Source of the DNA: Dinoroseobacter sp049801095
GTDB lineage: Bacteria; Pseudomonadota; Alphaproteobacteria; Rhodobacterales; Rhodobacteraceae
Direction of reading: 5' to 3'
Assembly: GCF_049801095.1 (NCBI RefSeq)
Contig: NZ_JBNAGH010000003.1
Location: forward strand, 372,001-436,000
DNA: 64,000 nt
The notes beneath the pieces are model-generated. The model saw only the letters and a list, made by a program, of their open reading frames with translations, did not search any database and was not told the origin of the DNA. This document shows positions 1 to 9,885 of the stretch, piece by piece; position 1 is the stretch's first letter; the number at the start of each line of letters is the position of its first letter. Made by a program: the position numbers and the translations under genes.

Positions 1-593
<593 letters not shown>

Positions 594-618
594 CCGCCGC
601 CCCACCGGCGCAGAGGCC

Positions 619-646
619 AAAGGCGCGTCCCCCGGGGCGCGCCTTT
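619..646. terminator. Hairpin terminator between convergent folE2 and clc
   Basis: GC-rich inverted repeat, GGCGCG paired with CGCGCC plus inner G/C pairs, flanked by AAA on the left and TTTT on the right. It lies in the 54-base gap between two converging genes, so it can serve both strands. The T-run is better on the plus strand. Confidence 0.65.
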
Positions 647-647
647 T

Positions 648-2336
648 CTACGAGTGCTCCTCCGCGGCGGTCTCGGCCAAGGCCCGGTTGAGCGCCTTGA
701 GCGCATCCACCTGAAAGAGCGCACCCAGAAGCTCCGGCGGCGTGTCTTCGCCCCCGAGGCGCACCACGGGGATGAAATCGTGATTGGCCCGGTCAAAGAC
801 CGGCATGGCGGTCTCAAGACTGGCATTGCCGTCAAAATAGACCCCCTCCCCGATCAGATCCCAGCAGGTCGCCTCATCGGCGGCGCGGGGATGGCCCATG
901 GGGCGCATGATCTTGATGATCCGCACGGTGCTGAGCAGGTAGGCCTGCGGCCCCGCGGCCAGATGGACGTCGCGGCGTTCGAGTTGAGTCAGGAAGAAGG
1001 AGCGGTCGACCATTCGGCTCGCCAGCGCTGTGGAGAGCGACACAGCGACCATCACCGCAAGGCCGGTCTGCCAGTCGCCTGTGAGCTCGAACACGATCAG
1101 CGTGGTAGAAATCGGCGCGCCCAACACGGCGGCAGCGACGGCGCCCATCCCTGCAAGGGCGTAGAGGACCTCGGAGCCCGAGACATCCGGGAAGATGCTG
1201 GTGGCGATCATCCCGAAGGCCAACCCGGTCAACGCGCCGACCATCAGCGAGGGCGAGAAGATCCCGCCCCCCATGCGCCCGGCCATGGTGATGGCCACGG
1301 CGATCACCTTGAGGATCGCAAAGACGATCGCCTCATGGAGCAGAAGCTGCCCGGTCAGGGCGTTGGTCGTCGTCTCGTAGCCAACGCCGATGATATGCGG
1401 AAACCAGATCGCGAGCCCGCCCAGAAGAAGCCCCGCGCAAGCCGGGCGGAGGTAGCGTGGCAGGCCCGTGCGCGCTTGCAGGTAGTTGCCCAGATCCTCG
1501 GTCCAGAAGACGGATTTCATCAGGATGACCGCAATCACCCCAGAGACGAGCCCGAGCAGCAGAAATGCTGGGAGCTCGATATAGAAGGCCAGCGCGGTGG
1601 CGTCGGGCAGGGAGAACTCGGTGACATCGCCAAACTCGAGCCGATTGATCACCGTCCCTGCGACCGAGGCGATCACGATGGGTGCGAAGGCATGGACCGC
1701 GAAGTGGCGCAGCACGACCTCAAGCGCGAAGAGCGCGCCCGCGATGGGCGCGTTGAAGGAGGCCGAGACCGCGGCAGCGACGGCGCATCCGAGCAGGTCG
1801 CGCCCGGTGATCCCGTCTGCATGGATCCGGTTGCTCACCCAGCTGGAGATCACAGCGGCGAGATGGACGACTGGCCCCTCTCGCCCGGTCGAGCCGCCGG
1901 TCGAGAGCGTGATCCACGACGCCACAGCGGAGGCGAGGCCCGCCCGCTTTTCGACCCGGCCTTCATGGAGGGCAGCGCCCTCGATCACATCGGCGACCGA
2001 ACGAACGCGCCCGTCATTGGTGAAAAAATGCAGCAGCAGGCCCACGGCCAGCCCGCCGAGCGTGGGCACGATTACCAGCCAGTACCAGGGCAAGCCGTCC
2101 GCATGGGCGAGGAGCGCGCGCACGTCCTCATGGCCATACATCAGCGTCTGGAGCCAGATGATGCCTTTGCGGAAGAGAAGTGCCACGAAGCCCGCCGCGA
2201 CCCCGACCGCAAGGGCGATGAACCAGAACTGGATCTGGCTCGGTCCCTGGCGGCGCACCGTGGCCACCAAGCGCTGCCAGCTGCTGCGCAGCGCCGCGCG
2301 TTGCTGCGCGAGAAAACCTTGGGGCGGGTTCGACAT
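648..2336 (-). CDS. ClC-family chloride channel / H+-Cl- antiporter
   Basis: Integral membrane protein of 562 residues of the ClC family, moving chloride or other anions across the inner membrane. The GREGP motif after a glycine/serine stretch (STGGSTGREGP) carries the gating glutamate of the family, which fits proton-coupled exchange rather than pure channel behaviour (inference from family knowledge). Many hydrophobic helices fill residues 35-450. The C-terminal 100 residues are soluble and look like a single or degenerate CBS region. It is convergent with folE2 and not obviously co-transcribed with recN, from which it is separated by 162 bases. Substrate specificity (chloride, fluoride, other) cannot be read from sequence alone. 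Confidence 0.88.
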   Translation of the reverse strand: MSNPPQGFLAQQRAALRSSWQRLVATVRRQGPSQIQFWFIALAVGVAAGFVALLFRKGIIWLQTLMYGHEDVRALLAHADGLPWYWLVIVPTLGGLAVGLLLHFFTNDGRVRSVADVIEGAALHEGRVEKRAGLASAVASWITLSTGGSTGREGPVVHLAAVISSWVSNRIHADGITGRDLLGCAVAAAVSASFNAPIAGALFALEVVLRHFAVHAFAPIVIASVAGTVINRLEFGDVTEFSLPDATALAFYIELPAFLLLGLVSGVIAVILMKSVFWTEDLGNYLQARTGLPRYLRPACAGLLLGGLAIWFPHIIGVGYETTTNALTGQLLLHEAIVFAILKVIAVAITMAGRMGGGIFSPSLMVGALTGLAFGMIATSIFPDVSGSEVLYALAGMGAVAAAVLGAPISTTLIVFELTGDWQTGLAVMVAVSLSTALASRMVDRSFFLTQLERRDVHLAAGPQAYLLSTVRIIKIMRPMGHPRAADEATCWDLIGEGVYFDGNASLETAMPVFDRANHDFIPVVRLGGEDTPPELLGALFQVDALKALNRALAETAAEEHS

Positions 2337-2498
2337 GGGACGCGGGCAACCGTCCTTGCGACGGGCAGGAGAAACGACAGCTCTAGGCTACGCCGTGGCG
2401 CGCGCGAGACCAAGGGTGCGCCCTGTCGCGCCGGGCAAGGGTGATCAATGTTTCGGAGCCGCAATGTTCCGTGTCAGAGCCCTGCGCGCTGGCGTGGG

Positions 2499-4160
2499 TC
2501 AAGCGGCCTTCAGGAGGGCGCGGGCAGCGGCGCGGGCGGCCTCGGTGACCACATCGCCGGAGATCATGCGTGCAATCTCATCGACACGGTCCGTGCGGGC
2601 CAACGGAACGACGCGCGACAGGGTCGTGTCGGCCTCGACGGTTTTCTCCACGCGCCAGTGATGGGCGCCCAGGGCCGCGACTTGCGGCGAGTGGGTAACC
2701 ACGAGGACCTGCCCCTCCTCGGCGAGGGATTGCAGGCGGCGACCTACGGCGTCGGCGGTGGCCCCACCCACGCCCCGGTCGATCTCGTCGAAGATCAATG
2801 TGAGGTCGCGCGCCTCGGCGGTCAGGCAGACCTTGAGGGCCAGCAGGAAGCGGGACAGCTCGCCCCCCGAGGCGATCTTGTTCAAAGCTCCCGCAGGAGC
2901 GCCAGGGTTGGTCGCCACCCGGAAAGTCACGTGATCGGTACCGTCTTGGCTGGCGGCGGCCTCGGACAGGTCGGTGGTGAAGACGGCACGCTCCATTTTC
3001 AGAGGGGCGAGCTCGTCCGCCATGGCGCCATCGAGGCGCATGGCGGCCGCAGCGCGGGACGCGCTGAGCGCGGCGGCGGCAGCGTCATAGGTGCGATCGG
3101 CCTCGCGCACCGCGGCCTCCAGATCCCCGAGCCGGTCCGCCCCGGCATCCAGCGCGCCGAGACGCTCTCGCAGGGTCTCGGCAAAGGCGCCAAGCTCATC
3201 GGGCGCGACACTGTGTTTGCGCGCGAGCCCACGCAGGGCAAAGAGCCGTTCCTCGGTGCGTTCGAGCTCCAGCGGATCGATGCCCAAACCGTCCAGCGCG
3301 CGTTCGGTCGCATCCGAGGCCTCGCCCAGCTCAACCATGGCCCGCGACAGGGCTGCAAGAGCATCATCCAGCGCGCCATCCGCATCCTCTGCGGCGCCAT
3401 CGAGCCAGCGCGTCGCGTCGGTCACGAGGCTCTCGGCCCCGCCCTCGGGCGCGGAGAGGGCCTGCAAGGCGCGGGCCACATCGGCACGGATCTTCTCGGC
3501 GGCGTGCATGCGGCGGCGGGCGGTATCCAGAACCGCATCTTCGCCCGGTTGCGGGTCGAGCGCGTCGAGCTCCGCCACGGCATGGCGCAGGAATTCCTCA
3601 TCCGCGGCGATGGCGGCGACCTCCGCCTCTGCCTCCGTCAAGGCGCGGCGCGCGGCGGCCCGGGCGCGCCAGGCGCTGGCTACAGCCGCCAGCAAATCCC
3701 CATGCCCGGCAAAATCGTCGAGCAAGGCCTTGTGGCCTGCCGGATCGAGCAGACCGCGATCATCCTGCTGCCCATGCAGCTCCACCAGTACATCGGAGAG
3801 CGCGCGCAACACGGCACCGGAGCAGGCCCGGTCATTCACATAGGCCGATTTGCGACCCTCCGGCGTATTCACCCTGCGCAGGATCAGCTCGCCCTCCGGA
3901 TCCGGGAACCCCGCCTCGGCCAGCACCGCAAAAGCCGGGTGATCTGCGGGCAGCTCGAAGAGCGCCGTGACCTCCCCTTGCGCTGCCCCTTGTCGAACGA
4001 GATCCGCGCGCCCACGCCATCCCAGCACGAAACCCAGCGCATCGAGCAGGATGGACTTGCCTGCGCCCGTCTCGCCGGTCAGCACGTTCAAGCCGCCCCG
4101 GAACTCCAGCACCAGATGATCAATGATGAGGATGTCGCGAATGTCGAGGCGCGCCAGCAT
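2499..4160 (-). CDS. recN: DNA repair ATPase RecN
   Basis: SMC-like ATPase of recombinational double-strand break repair, 553 residues from the ATG at 4160, the usual family length. The N-terminus holds Walker A GETGAGKS (about residues 30-37) after an LIIDHL strand. The middle is coiled-coil-rich, with many Ala/Glu/Arg and leucine repeats. The C-terminal half has the ABC signature region (ASGGELSR), Walker B (LIFDEID) and a THSPQVAA switch histidine. The reading frame runs further upstream but the homology begins at MLARLDIRD, and AGGACAGGGT sits just before this ATG. It follows bamD on the same strand after 100 bases, the common alphaproteobacterial order lpxC-bamD-recN. I found no GTTC-N7-GTTC box directly upstream. 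Confidence 0.93.
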   Translation of the reverse strand: MLARLDIRDILIIDHLVLEFRGGLNVLTGETGAGKSILLDALGFVLGWRGRADLVRQGAAQGEVTALFELPADHPAFAVLAEAGFPDPEGELILRRVNTPEGRKSAYVNDRACSGAVLRALSDVLVELHGQQDDRGLLDPAGHKALLDDFAGHGDLLAAVASAWRARAAARRALTEAEAEVAAIAADEEFLRHAVAELDALDPQPGEDAVLDTARRRMHAAEKIRADVARALQALSAPEGGAESLVTDATRWLDGAAEDADGALDDALAALSRAMVELGEASDATERALDGLGIDPLELERTEERLFALRGLARKHSVAPDELGAFAETLRERLGALDAGADRLGDLEAAVREADRTYDAAAAALSASRAAAAMRLDGAMADELAPLKMERAVFTTDLSEAAASQDGTDHVTFRVATNPGAPAGALNKIASGGELSRFLLALKVCLTAEARDLTLIFDEIDRGVGGATADAVGRRLQSLAEEGQVLVVTHSPQVAALGAHHWRVEKTVEADTTLSRVVPLARTDRVDEIARMISGDVVTEAARAAARALLKAA

Positions 4161-4260
4161 ACCCTGTCCTTGTGTCCGCCCAGCGCGGTCCCTCAAGATG
4201 TGCCGTGTTTTGCGCGCTGCCGCAAGGCTCCGCGACCGCCCTAGCGGACCCAATCCCGGC

Positions 4261-5100
4261 TCAGAGCCAGGTCCCGCGCAGCATCTGGCGATAGATCGTG
4301 CTGAGCCAACCCGTACCCTCGGCATCGGGCGACAATCCACGCGAGGTCAGGAGCGCGAAGCTGTCCTCGTACCAATCGGTCGACTGGTAGTTGAAGCCGA
4401 GAATCGCCCCAGCGGTCTGGGCTTCATCCTGAAGCCCGAGCGAGAGATAGGCCTCGACCAGCCGGAACAACGCCTCGGGCGTGTGGGTCGTGGTCTGGAA
4501 ATCCTCGACCACCACGCGAAAGCGGTTGATGGCCGCTGCATAATGCCCGCGCTTGAGGTAGTAGCGCCCGATCTCCATCTCCTTGGCGGCGAGATGGTTG
4601 AAGGCGAGATCAAACTTCAGGATCGAGGATTTGGCATAGCTGCTGTCAGGATAGATCTCGATCACCGCGCGCAAAGCCTGCAACGCCTGGAAGGTCAGGC
4701 CCTGATCGCGGCCGACCTCGTCGATCTGATCGTAATAGCTCAGCGCCAGCAGATACTGCGCATAGGCCGCATCCTCATCTGCCGGATAGAAATCGAGGTA
4801 GCGCTGCGCGGCGGCACGGCTGCTCTCATATTCGCGGTTCCGGTGGTAGGTGAAGGCCTGCATGATGAGCGCGCGCTTGGCGAACTCGGAATAGGGATAG
4901 AGCCGCTCAACCTCGCCGAAATAGCGGGCCGCCTCATCGAGATTATCCGACGCCAGTTCAAACTCGGCACGGTTGAAAATCGCGTCCGGGGGCGATTCCT
5001 CCAAGGCCGGAAATTCCGGTTGCTGTTGTCCGCAAGCTGCCAGCGCGAGGGCACAGGCCCCAGCCAGCAGTGGAATTCGCAGTCTGCCCCAGCGTGTCAT
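4261..5100 (-). CDS. bamD: Outer membrane assembly lipoprotein BamD
   Basis: Lipoprotein component of the BAM complex that inserts beta-barrel proteins into the outer membrane. The 279-residue product starts with an n-region, a hydrophobic stretch and the lipobox LAAC (Cys at about residue 22), so it should be lipidated and sorted to the outer membrane. The remainder is built of helical TPR-like repeats with typical phrases such as ALRAVIEIYPDSSYA and EVERLYPYSEFA. Length and order match the YfiO/ComL family. It lies between lpxC and recN on the same strand, 162 bases downstream of lpxC. Confidence 0.93.
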   Translation of the reverse strand: MTRWGRLRIPLLAGACALALAACGQQQPEFPALEESPPDAIFNRAEFELASDNLDEAARYFGEVERLYPYSEFAKRALIMQAFTYHRNREYESSRAAAQRYLDFYPADEDAAYAQYLLALSYYDQIDEVGRDQGLTFQALQALRAVIEIYPDSSYAKSSILKFDLAFNHLAAKEMEIGRYYLKRGHYAAAINRFRVVVEDFQTTTHTPEALFRLVEAYLSLGLQDEAQTAGAILGFNYQSTDWYEDSFALLTSRGLSPDAEGTGWLSTIYRQMLRGTWL

Positions 5101-5262
5101 CCTGACCCCGGCTCACCTTCCGAACATGCGCGCCCAAGCGGTCGCGTCTGAGCGGTGTTTAACACGTTTGACGGAAGTTAAAAACGGAAGTTGCTGGGAC
5201 ATCCTGTCGGGCAGGATCGAGCCACCCGGCGCGCCCCGCCCCTTAGCAAGGACCATCCTGAT

Positions 5263-6183
5263 TTACGCGACGAGGCGCAGATCGGTGCGGTGCAGGCCGG
5301 AGCCCGGCAGACGCGCGGCCATCTTCTCGCTGCAGGTTTCGACCACATAGTTGGTCGGATCCGCAAAAAGCGCGCGGAGCAAGGTGTTGGTCATGGTGTG
5401 ACCGGCCCGTTCGCCCGTGTAGCGCCCGAAGATCGGAGCCCCCGCCAGCGCCAGATCGCCAACGGCGTCGAGCATCTTGTGGCGCACGGCCTCGTCCCGG
5501 TGGCGGAAACCGCCCGGGCTCAGCACTTCGGCGCCATCGACAACCACGGCATTGTGAAGCGTGCCGCCCAGGGCCAGACCTGCCGCGTGCATCGCATCCA
5601 CATCCGCCTGACGGCAGAAGGTGCGGCTGTCGCAGAGCTCGCGCACGAAGGCACCATTGGCCATGGAGAGCTTCTTGGATTGATCGCCGATTGCGGTGTC
5701 TTCGAAATCGATATGGAAGCGCAGCTCGAACCCGGGGGCCGGGTCCAGACGCGCCGTCACTGCACCATCGCGCACTTCGACCGGCTTCATAACCCGCAGG
5801 ATGCGGCTGGGCACCCGCAGGTCGCGGATGCCCGCACCGAGGAAGCCGCTGACAAACTCTGCCGAGCTGCCGTCGAGGATCGGAACCTCGGGGCCGGTGA
5901 GCTCGATCAGCGCGTTATGCACGCCGCAGCCTGCCAGCGCGGCCATCACATGCTCGATGGTGGAGACAGTCATACCCGCCTCGTTGCGCAGCTTGGTGCA
6001 GAGGGGGGTGCGATCCACCTGATCCCAGCGGGCCGCGACCATGTTGTCGGAGCCAACCCAATCGGTGCGCTTGAACCAGATGCCGTAATCGGCGGAGGCA
6101 GGATGCACAGTCATCCGCACGGGCTTGCCGCCATGAAGGCCGACCCCGTCGAATGTCACTTTGTATTTCAGCGTTTTCTGCAT
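5263..6183 (-). CDS. lpxC: UDP-3-O-acyl-N-acetylglucosamine deacetylase LpxC
   Basis: Zinc metalloenzyme catalysing the committed step of lipid A synthesis, deacetylation of UDP-3-O-acyl-GlcNAc, in the cytoplasm. The 306-residue product has the zinc and catalytic motifs of the family: TIEHVMAAL near residue 80, DGSSAEFV, HKMLDAVGDL (the His/Asp zinc ligands) and YTGERAGHTMTN. I chose the ATG at 6183 (MQKTLKYKV) because a GAGG sequence lies 7-10 bases upstream; an ATG at 6198 and a GTG at 6204 are in frame. A good promoter lies at 6226-6254, and a terminator separates it from ftsZ, so lpxC is probably a separate transcription unit leading into bamD. Confidence 0.95.
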   Translation of the reverse strand: MQKTLKYKVTFDGVGLHGGKPVRMTVHPASADYGIWFKRTDWVGSDNMVAARWDQVDRTPLCTKLRNEAGMTVSTIEHVMAALAGCGVHNALIELTGPEVPILDGSSAEFVSGFLGAGIRDLRVPSRILRVMKPVEVRDGAVTARLDPAPGFELRFHIDFEDTAIGDQSKKLSMANGAFVRELCDSRTFCRQADVDAMHAAGLALGGTLHNAVVVDGAEVLSPGGFRHRDEAVRHKMLDAVGDLALAGAPIFGRYTGERAGHTMTNTLLRALFADPTNYVVETCSEKMAARLPGSGLHRTDLRLVA

Positions 6184-6225
6184 CTCTACACCTCGCATGC
6201 CCACCTCTGGCGGTCGGCTTAGGTG

Positions 6226-6254
6226 TATTAAGGTCTGGTTCAGGAGTATCTCAA
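6226..6254 (-). promoter_or_regulatory. Predicted sigma-70 promoter of lpxC
   Basis: On the minus strand, TTGAGA (6254-6249), a 17-base spacer and TTAATA (6231-6226) resemble a housekeeping promoter. Transcription would start near 6219, giving a leader of about 36 nt before the lpxC ATG at 6183. It follows the ftsZ terminator. Confidence 0.6.
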
Positions 6255-6350
6255 CTCAATCTTTGCAACGAGGTGAAACATTGAAATTTCGCAGTGGCAG
6301 AAATCCGCTCAGCCGCTGCGGACACCGAGGTAATTCATTGTTTTATAATG

Positions 6351-6379
6351 AAAAAAGGCCGCCATTTGGCGACCTTTTC
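6351..6379 (-). terminator. Rho-independent terminator of ftsZ
   Basis: Read on the minus strand, AAGGTCGCC, an AAAT loop and GGCGGCCTT form a 9-bp stem (one G-U pair) followed by six T. It begins 22 bases after the ftsZ stop. The plus-strand version has a C-A mismatch, so the signal is oriented for ftsZ. Confidence 0.8.
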
Positions 6380-6400
6380 TCGAGTCGGATGTGACTGAAA

Positions 6401-8008
6401 TCAGTTTGCTTGGCGCCGCAGAAAGGCGGGAATTTCGACTTTCTCCTGCTCCGGATCCACCGCTTGAGGGGCCTCACGCTGCGTCACCGCGCGGGCCTGA
6501 GGCGCGGTAGCAGGCGCACCCTCGCCGGCCTGACCGGTCATGCGGTTGATCAGGGAGTTGATGCCAAAGCCACGACGCTCGCCATGATCCCCCGTCTCAG
6601 CCGCCGGGCGCGCAGGGGCTGCCCCGACGTTTTTGGTGGAGTTCACGGCCGTGCGCAGACGGGCCAGCGTCTCGGGCGTGGGGGTGCCGGGCTTGCGCGG
6701 TTGTGGCGCGACATACTCCGCCGCAGGCGCGGTCGGCTCAAACCCGTTGGGGTCATACGCGTCGGGCTGCGCGCGGAAGGTCTCGACCTGACGGGTCTCG
6801 AGTCCGGCGAAGAGATCCTCTTCAGCCGGTGCCTCGTCGGCGGCTTCTGCCGCAGGTTCATACGCGGCGGGTTCTTCGACAGCCTCGTCGATCACCAGTT
6901 CCACGGGCTCGGGCGCGGCTGCCACCTCGGGCTGATAGACCGGGGCGGGCTCAGGCTCCGCCACGGGCGCTGCCACAGCGGCGGGCGGGGTCAGAGGCTC
7001 GGCCATACGGCGGCGCGGGGTCGGGATGTCCTGCTGCACATCGAGCGCGTCGATGCCGGTCGCCACGACGGAGACGCGCATGGCCCCTTCCATCGAAGTA
7101 TCCAGCGTGGAGCCGACGATGATGTTCGCCTCCGGGTCCACTTCCTCGCGGATGCGGTTCGCCGCCTCGTCCAGCTCGAACAGGGTGAGGTCGTAGCCAC
7201 CGGTGATGTTGATGAGAACGCCTTTGGCCCCGCGCAGGCTGATCTCGTCCAAGAGCGGGTTGGCGATCGCCTTTTCGGCGGCTTGCGTGGCGCGGTCCTC
7301 GCCAGTGGCCTCGCCCGTGCCCATCATCGCCTTGCCCATCTCGTCCATCACGGCGCGAACATCGGCAAAGTCGAGGTTGATCAAGCCCGGCTGAACCATG
7401 AGGTCCGTCACGCCCTTCACACCCTGATACAGCACGTCATCGGCCATGGAGAACGCCTCGGTGAAGGTCGTTTTCTCATTAGCGAGACGGAACAGGTTCT
7501 GGTTCGGAATGATGATCAGCGTGTCGACGACCTTTTGCAGGATCTCGACACCCTCTTCCGCCTGGCGCATGCGCTTGGCGCCTTCGAACTGGAAGGGCTT
7601 GGTCACGACACCCACGGTCAGAACACCCAGCTCTCGCGCGGCCTGAGCGATGATCGGCGCAGCACCTGTGCCGGTGCCGCCGCCCATGCCCGCGGTAATG
7701 AAGCACATATGTGCGCCCGCGAGGTGATCGACGATTTCTTCGATGCTCTCTTCGGCGGCCGAAGCACCCACGGAGGGCCGCGCGCCTGCGCCGAGCCCTT
7801 CGGTCACTTTCGCGCCGATCTGGATCTTGGCCGGGGCCGTGGAGCCCTGCAGCGCCTGACTGTCGGTATTGGCCACCACAAACTCGACGCCGTCGAGCTG
7901 CTTGTCGATCATGTTGTCCACGGCGTTGCCGCCTGCCCCGCCGACACCGAAGACGGTGATGCGGGGTTTCAGCTCGGAATGCTCGGGGATCGTGAGGTTC
8001 AAGGTCAT
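6401..8008 (-). CDS. ftsZ: Cell division GTPase FtsZ
   Basis: Tubulin-like GTPase forming the Z-ring at mid-cell, 535 residues from the ATG at 8008 (MTLNLTIPEHSE). Visible are GGAGGNAV near residues 23-30, the tubulin signature GGGTGTG at about 109-115, and NLDFADV in the T7 loop. After the conserved core (to about 320) comes an unusually long linker of roughly 190 residues, rich in Pro, Ala and Glu. The protein ends with the C-terminal peptide EIPAFLRRQAN that binds FtsA and other membrane tethers. Long linkers are typical of alphaproteobacterial FtsZ. No strong Shine-Dalgarno is seen before the ATG. It is separated from ftsA by 542 bases holding a CtrA-type box, and ends at a clear terminator. 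Confidence 0.97.
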   Translation of the reverse strand: MTLNLTIPEHSELKPRITVFGVGGAGGNAVDNMIDKQLDGVEFVVANTDSQALQGSTAPAKIQIGAKVTEGLGAGARPSVGASAAEESIEEIVDHLAGAHMCFITAGMGGGTGTGAAPIIAQAARELGVLTVGVVTKPFQFEGAKRMRQAEEGVEILQKVVDTLIIIPNQNLFRLANEKTTFTEAFSMADDVLYQGVKGVTDLMVQPGLINLDFADVRAVMDEMGKAMMGTGEATGEDRATQAAEKAIANPLLDEISLRGAKGVLINITGGYDLTLFELDEAANRIREEVDPEANIIVGSTLDTSMEGAMRVSVVATGIDALDVQQDIPTPRRRMAEPLTPPAAVAAPVAEPEPAPVYQPEVAAAPEPVELVIDEAVEEPAAYEPAAEAADEAPAEEDLFAGLETRQVETFRAQPDAYDPNGFEPTAPAAEYVAPQPRKPGTPTPETLARLRTAVNSTKNVGAAPARPAAETGDHGERRGFGINSLINRMTGQAGEGAPATAPQARAVTQREAPQAVDPEQEKVEIPAFLRRQAN

Positions 8009-8550
8009 TAAAGAGGTCCGCCTGCGTTGTTTTTGCCGCTTATTTAAGGGCGCGTTAACCCTGCTCACGGCTCTATTAACCCAAGATAGTACCTGTTGGA
8101 GGAGCCGACGTCACCCGAAAACTGCGTTCAAGACGCGAAATATGGGCGTATTCCTGCCAATTCTTAACCCATCTTGCCCGAACCCCCAGATCTGGGGTGT
8201 TTGGTTAAAAGCATGCCTATCCCGGAGCCGGATGGACCAGTTCCGTGGGCGTCGCGCGAGCGACCGGGCTAACGATATAGAGGGCGACTGCTCTGCCTCT
8301 CTCGGGTTCTTCTCGAACCTCTACCGTAAGCCTATCGCAGGCATTGCGCGACGTCACGCGTTTCTTACGGGAATGTCCTGCTGGGTGACGCGTTGCCGAG
8401 ACGCACTCCGAGGACTTTGCTATTGGCGCAATTCGGATAGGTCGCGGAATGACTGCGCCCAACCCTATTTACCAAAACGCAATCGGGCATTCACCAATTC
8501 GAAGAATAGATATTCCAGGGCATTCCCAATGGACCTGCGCCGGATCGCGC
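8009..8550 (-). promoter_or_regulatory. ftsA-ftsZ intergenic region (ftsZ regulatory region)
   Basis: 542 bases without a credible gene between ftsA and ftsZ, which in many bacteria are almost contiguous. It is less GC-rich than its neighbours near ftsZ and contains several TTAA/TTAACC elements, including a perfect TTAA-N7-TTAA site at 8044-8058. A TACTAT (minus strand, near 8090) could be a -10 element but lacks a good -35. Open frames crossing it have no family resemblance. It most likely carries one or more ftsZ promoters and their control sites. Confidence 0.55.
8044..8058. promoter_or_regulatory. CtrA-type box upstream of ftsZ
   Basis: TTAA, seven bases (GGGCGCG) and TTAA match the full binding site of the cell-cycle regulator CtrA. 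The site lies 36-50 bases upstream of the ftsZ ATG. More TTAACC half-sites lie around 8076-8080 and 8208-8213. CtrA control of ftsZ is known in Caulobacter; that it applies here is inference. Confidence 0.5.
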
Positions 8551-9885
8551 CTACCAGTTGTCCCGGACCCAGCGCACCGCACGCTTGATGGAGCGGGCCG
8601 GGTAGCGGTCATGGGTCATTTCGAAATCCCACCACTCATCCTGGGGATGCGCCGCGTGGAGGCAGAGCCCGACCACGGATGCAAACTCCGGGCCACAAGT
8701 GCTCTGCGGCAGGCCCCGCACCCGCAAGGGCCGCCCGACCCTCACTTGCGGACCGAGGATCTTGGCCGCAAGCCCGTCGAGGCCCTGAAGCTGACTGCCC
8801 CCGCCGGTCAGAACGATCTGTTGGCTGGGCAATTGCTCGAACCCGGCGGCGACAAGGCGGTCGCGGACATCCTCGAGGATCTCTTCGACACGGGGACGAA
8901 TAATCCCGATCAACTCGGAGCGGCTGACCGTGCGGCGGTCATGTTCCCAATCGCCGGTCTCGCCAGTAATCTCGATCTGCTCGCGGTCGTCCATGCCCGT
9001 GGCCAGCACGCCGCCATAGAGCGTCTTGAGCCGCTCGGCGAAGCTGTGAGAGATGGAAAGCCCCTTGGAGATGTCCGAGGTGATATGCTCGCCGCCCAGC
9101 CGCACACTGTCCGCATAGATCATGTGTTTCTTGAGGAAAATCGACACGCCAGTGCTGCCCGCGCCAAGATCGATGCAGGCCGCGCCGAGCTCCCGCTCAT
9201 CCTCAACCAGCGCTGAAACACCCGAGACATAGGAGGACGACGCAAGCCCCGCGAGCTCCAGATCGCAGCGCTTCACCGCATAGAGCAGGTTCTGGATCGC
9301 CGCCTGTTCCACAGTCAGAACATGCATGTCCGCTACCAGCCGGTTGCCGATCTGCCCGCGCGGATCGTTCAGGCCCGAACGATGGTCGAGCGCGAAATTT
9401 ACGGGCTGGGCGTGGAGCACCTCCCGCGTGTCCCCGAATTCCGGCAGGTTCGAGCGCGCCAGCACCTGGGCGATGTCCTGCTCGGAGACCGCTTCGCCCG
9501 CGATCTCGACCTGTCCCGAGACACCATAGGAGCGCGGCTCAGCCCCCGAGAAGCTGGCGATCACGTGATCCACCCGCACCTGCGCCATCTTCTGCGCGCC
9601 CTGCAGGGCGGTGCGGATCGCGCGTTCAGCCTCGACCATCCCGTCGATCTCGCCGAACCGGATCCCGCGCGAGCGCGTGTGGGACGCGCCTATCACCCGA
9701 AACCGCGATTGGCCCGCCATGGTACCGACACCGTCGTTTTCGCTATCGGGTTCGGGGCCGTCGAACTTGAGCACCAGACAGGCAACCTTCCAGGTGCCGA
9801 TATCAAGCACTGCGACGACGCCCCGCTGCATCGCCACCTGCCGCATGTTCCGCATGGCACGTTGCGCTGAATACAGGTCTCTCAT
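8551..9885 (-). CDS. ftsA: Cell division protein FtsA
   Basis: Actin-like ATPase that ties FtsZ filaments to the inner membrane and recruits the divisome. The 444-residue product has the phosphate-1 strand AVLDIGTWKVACLV, the 1C subdomain (GRSGV-like SFSGAEPRSYGVSG region), phosphate-2 (ACIDLGAGSTGVSIF) and the adenosine motif IVLTGGGSQLQG. It ends in a basic amphipathic helix (RSIKRAVRWVRDNW), the membrane-targeting sequence. Its ATG overlaps the ftsQ stop as ATGA and has AGGAG upstream, so it is translationally coupled to ftsQ. Confidence 0.95.
   Translation of the reverse strand: MRDLYSAQRAMRNMRQVAMQRGVVAVLDIGTWKVACLVLKFDGPEPDSENDGVGTMAGQSRFRVIGASHTRSRGIRFGEIDGMVEAERAIRTALQGAQKMAQVRVDHVIASFSGAEPRSYGVSGQVEIAGEAVSEQDIAQVLARSNLPEFGDTREVLHAQPVNFALDHRSGLNDPRGQIGNRLVADMHVLTVEQAAIQNLLYAVKRCDLELAGLASSSYVSGVSALVEDERELGAACIDLGAGSTGVSIFLKKHMIYADSVRLGGEHITSDISKGLSISHSFAERLKTLYGGVLATGMDDREQIEITGETGDWEHDRRTVSRSELIGIIRPRVEEILEDVRDRLVAAGFEQLPSQQIVLTGGGSQLQGLDGLAAKILGPQVRVGRPLRVRGLPQSTCGPEFASVVGLCLHAAHPQDEWWDFEMTHDRYPARSIKRAVRWVRDNW

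Noticed and set aside
4161..4260. SOS box upstream of recN
   Set aside because: recN is SOS-controlled in many bacteria, but no GTTC-N7-GTTC or close variant is present in the 100 bases before it.
7869..8588. An open frame running through the start of ftsZ and the ftsA-ftsZ gap on the plus strand
   Set aside because: It is antisense to the N-terminal part of ftsZ, has no ribosome site and its product shows no motif; the gap looks regulatory.
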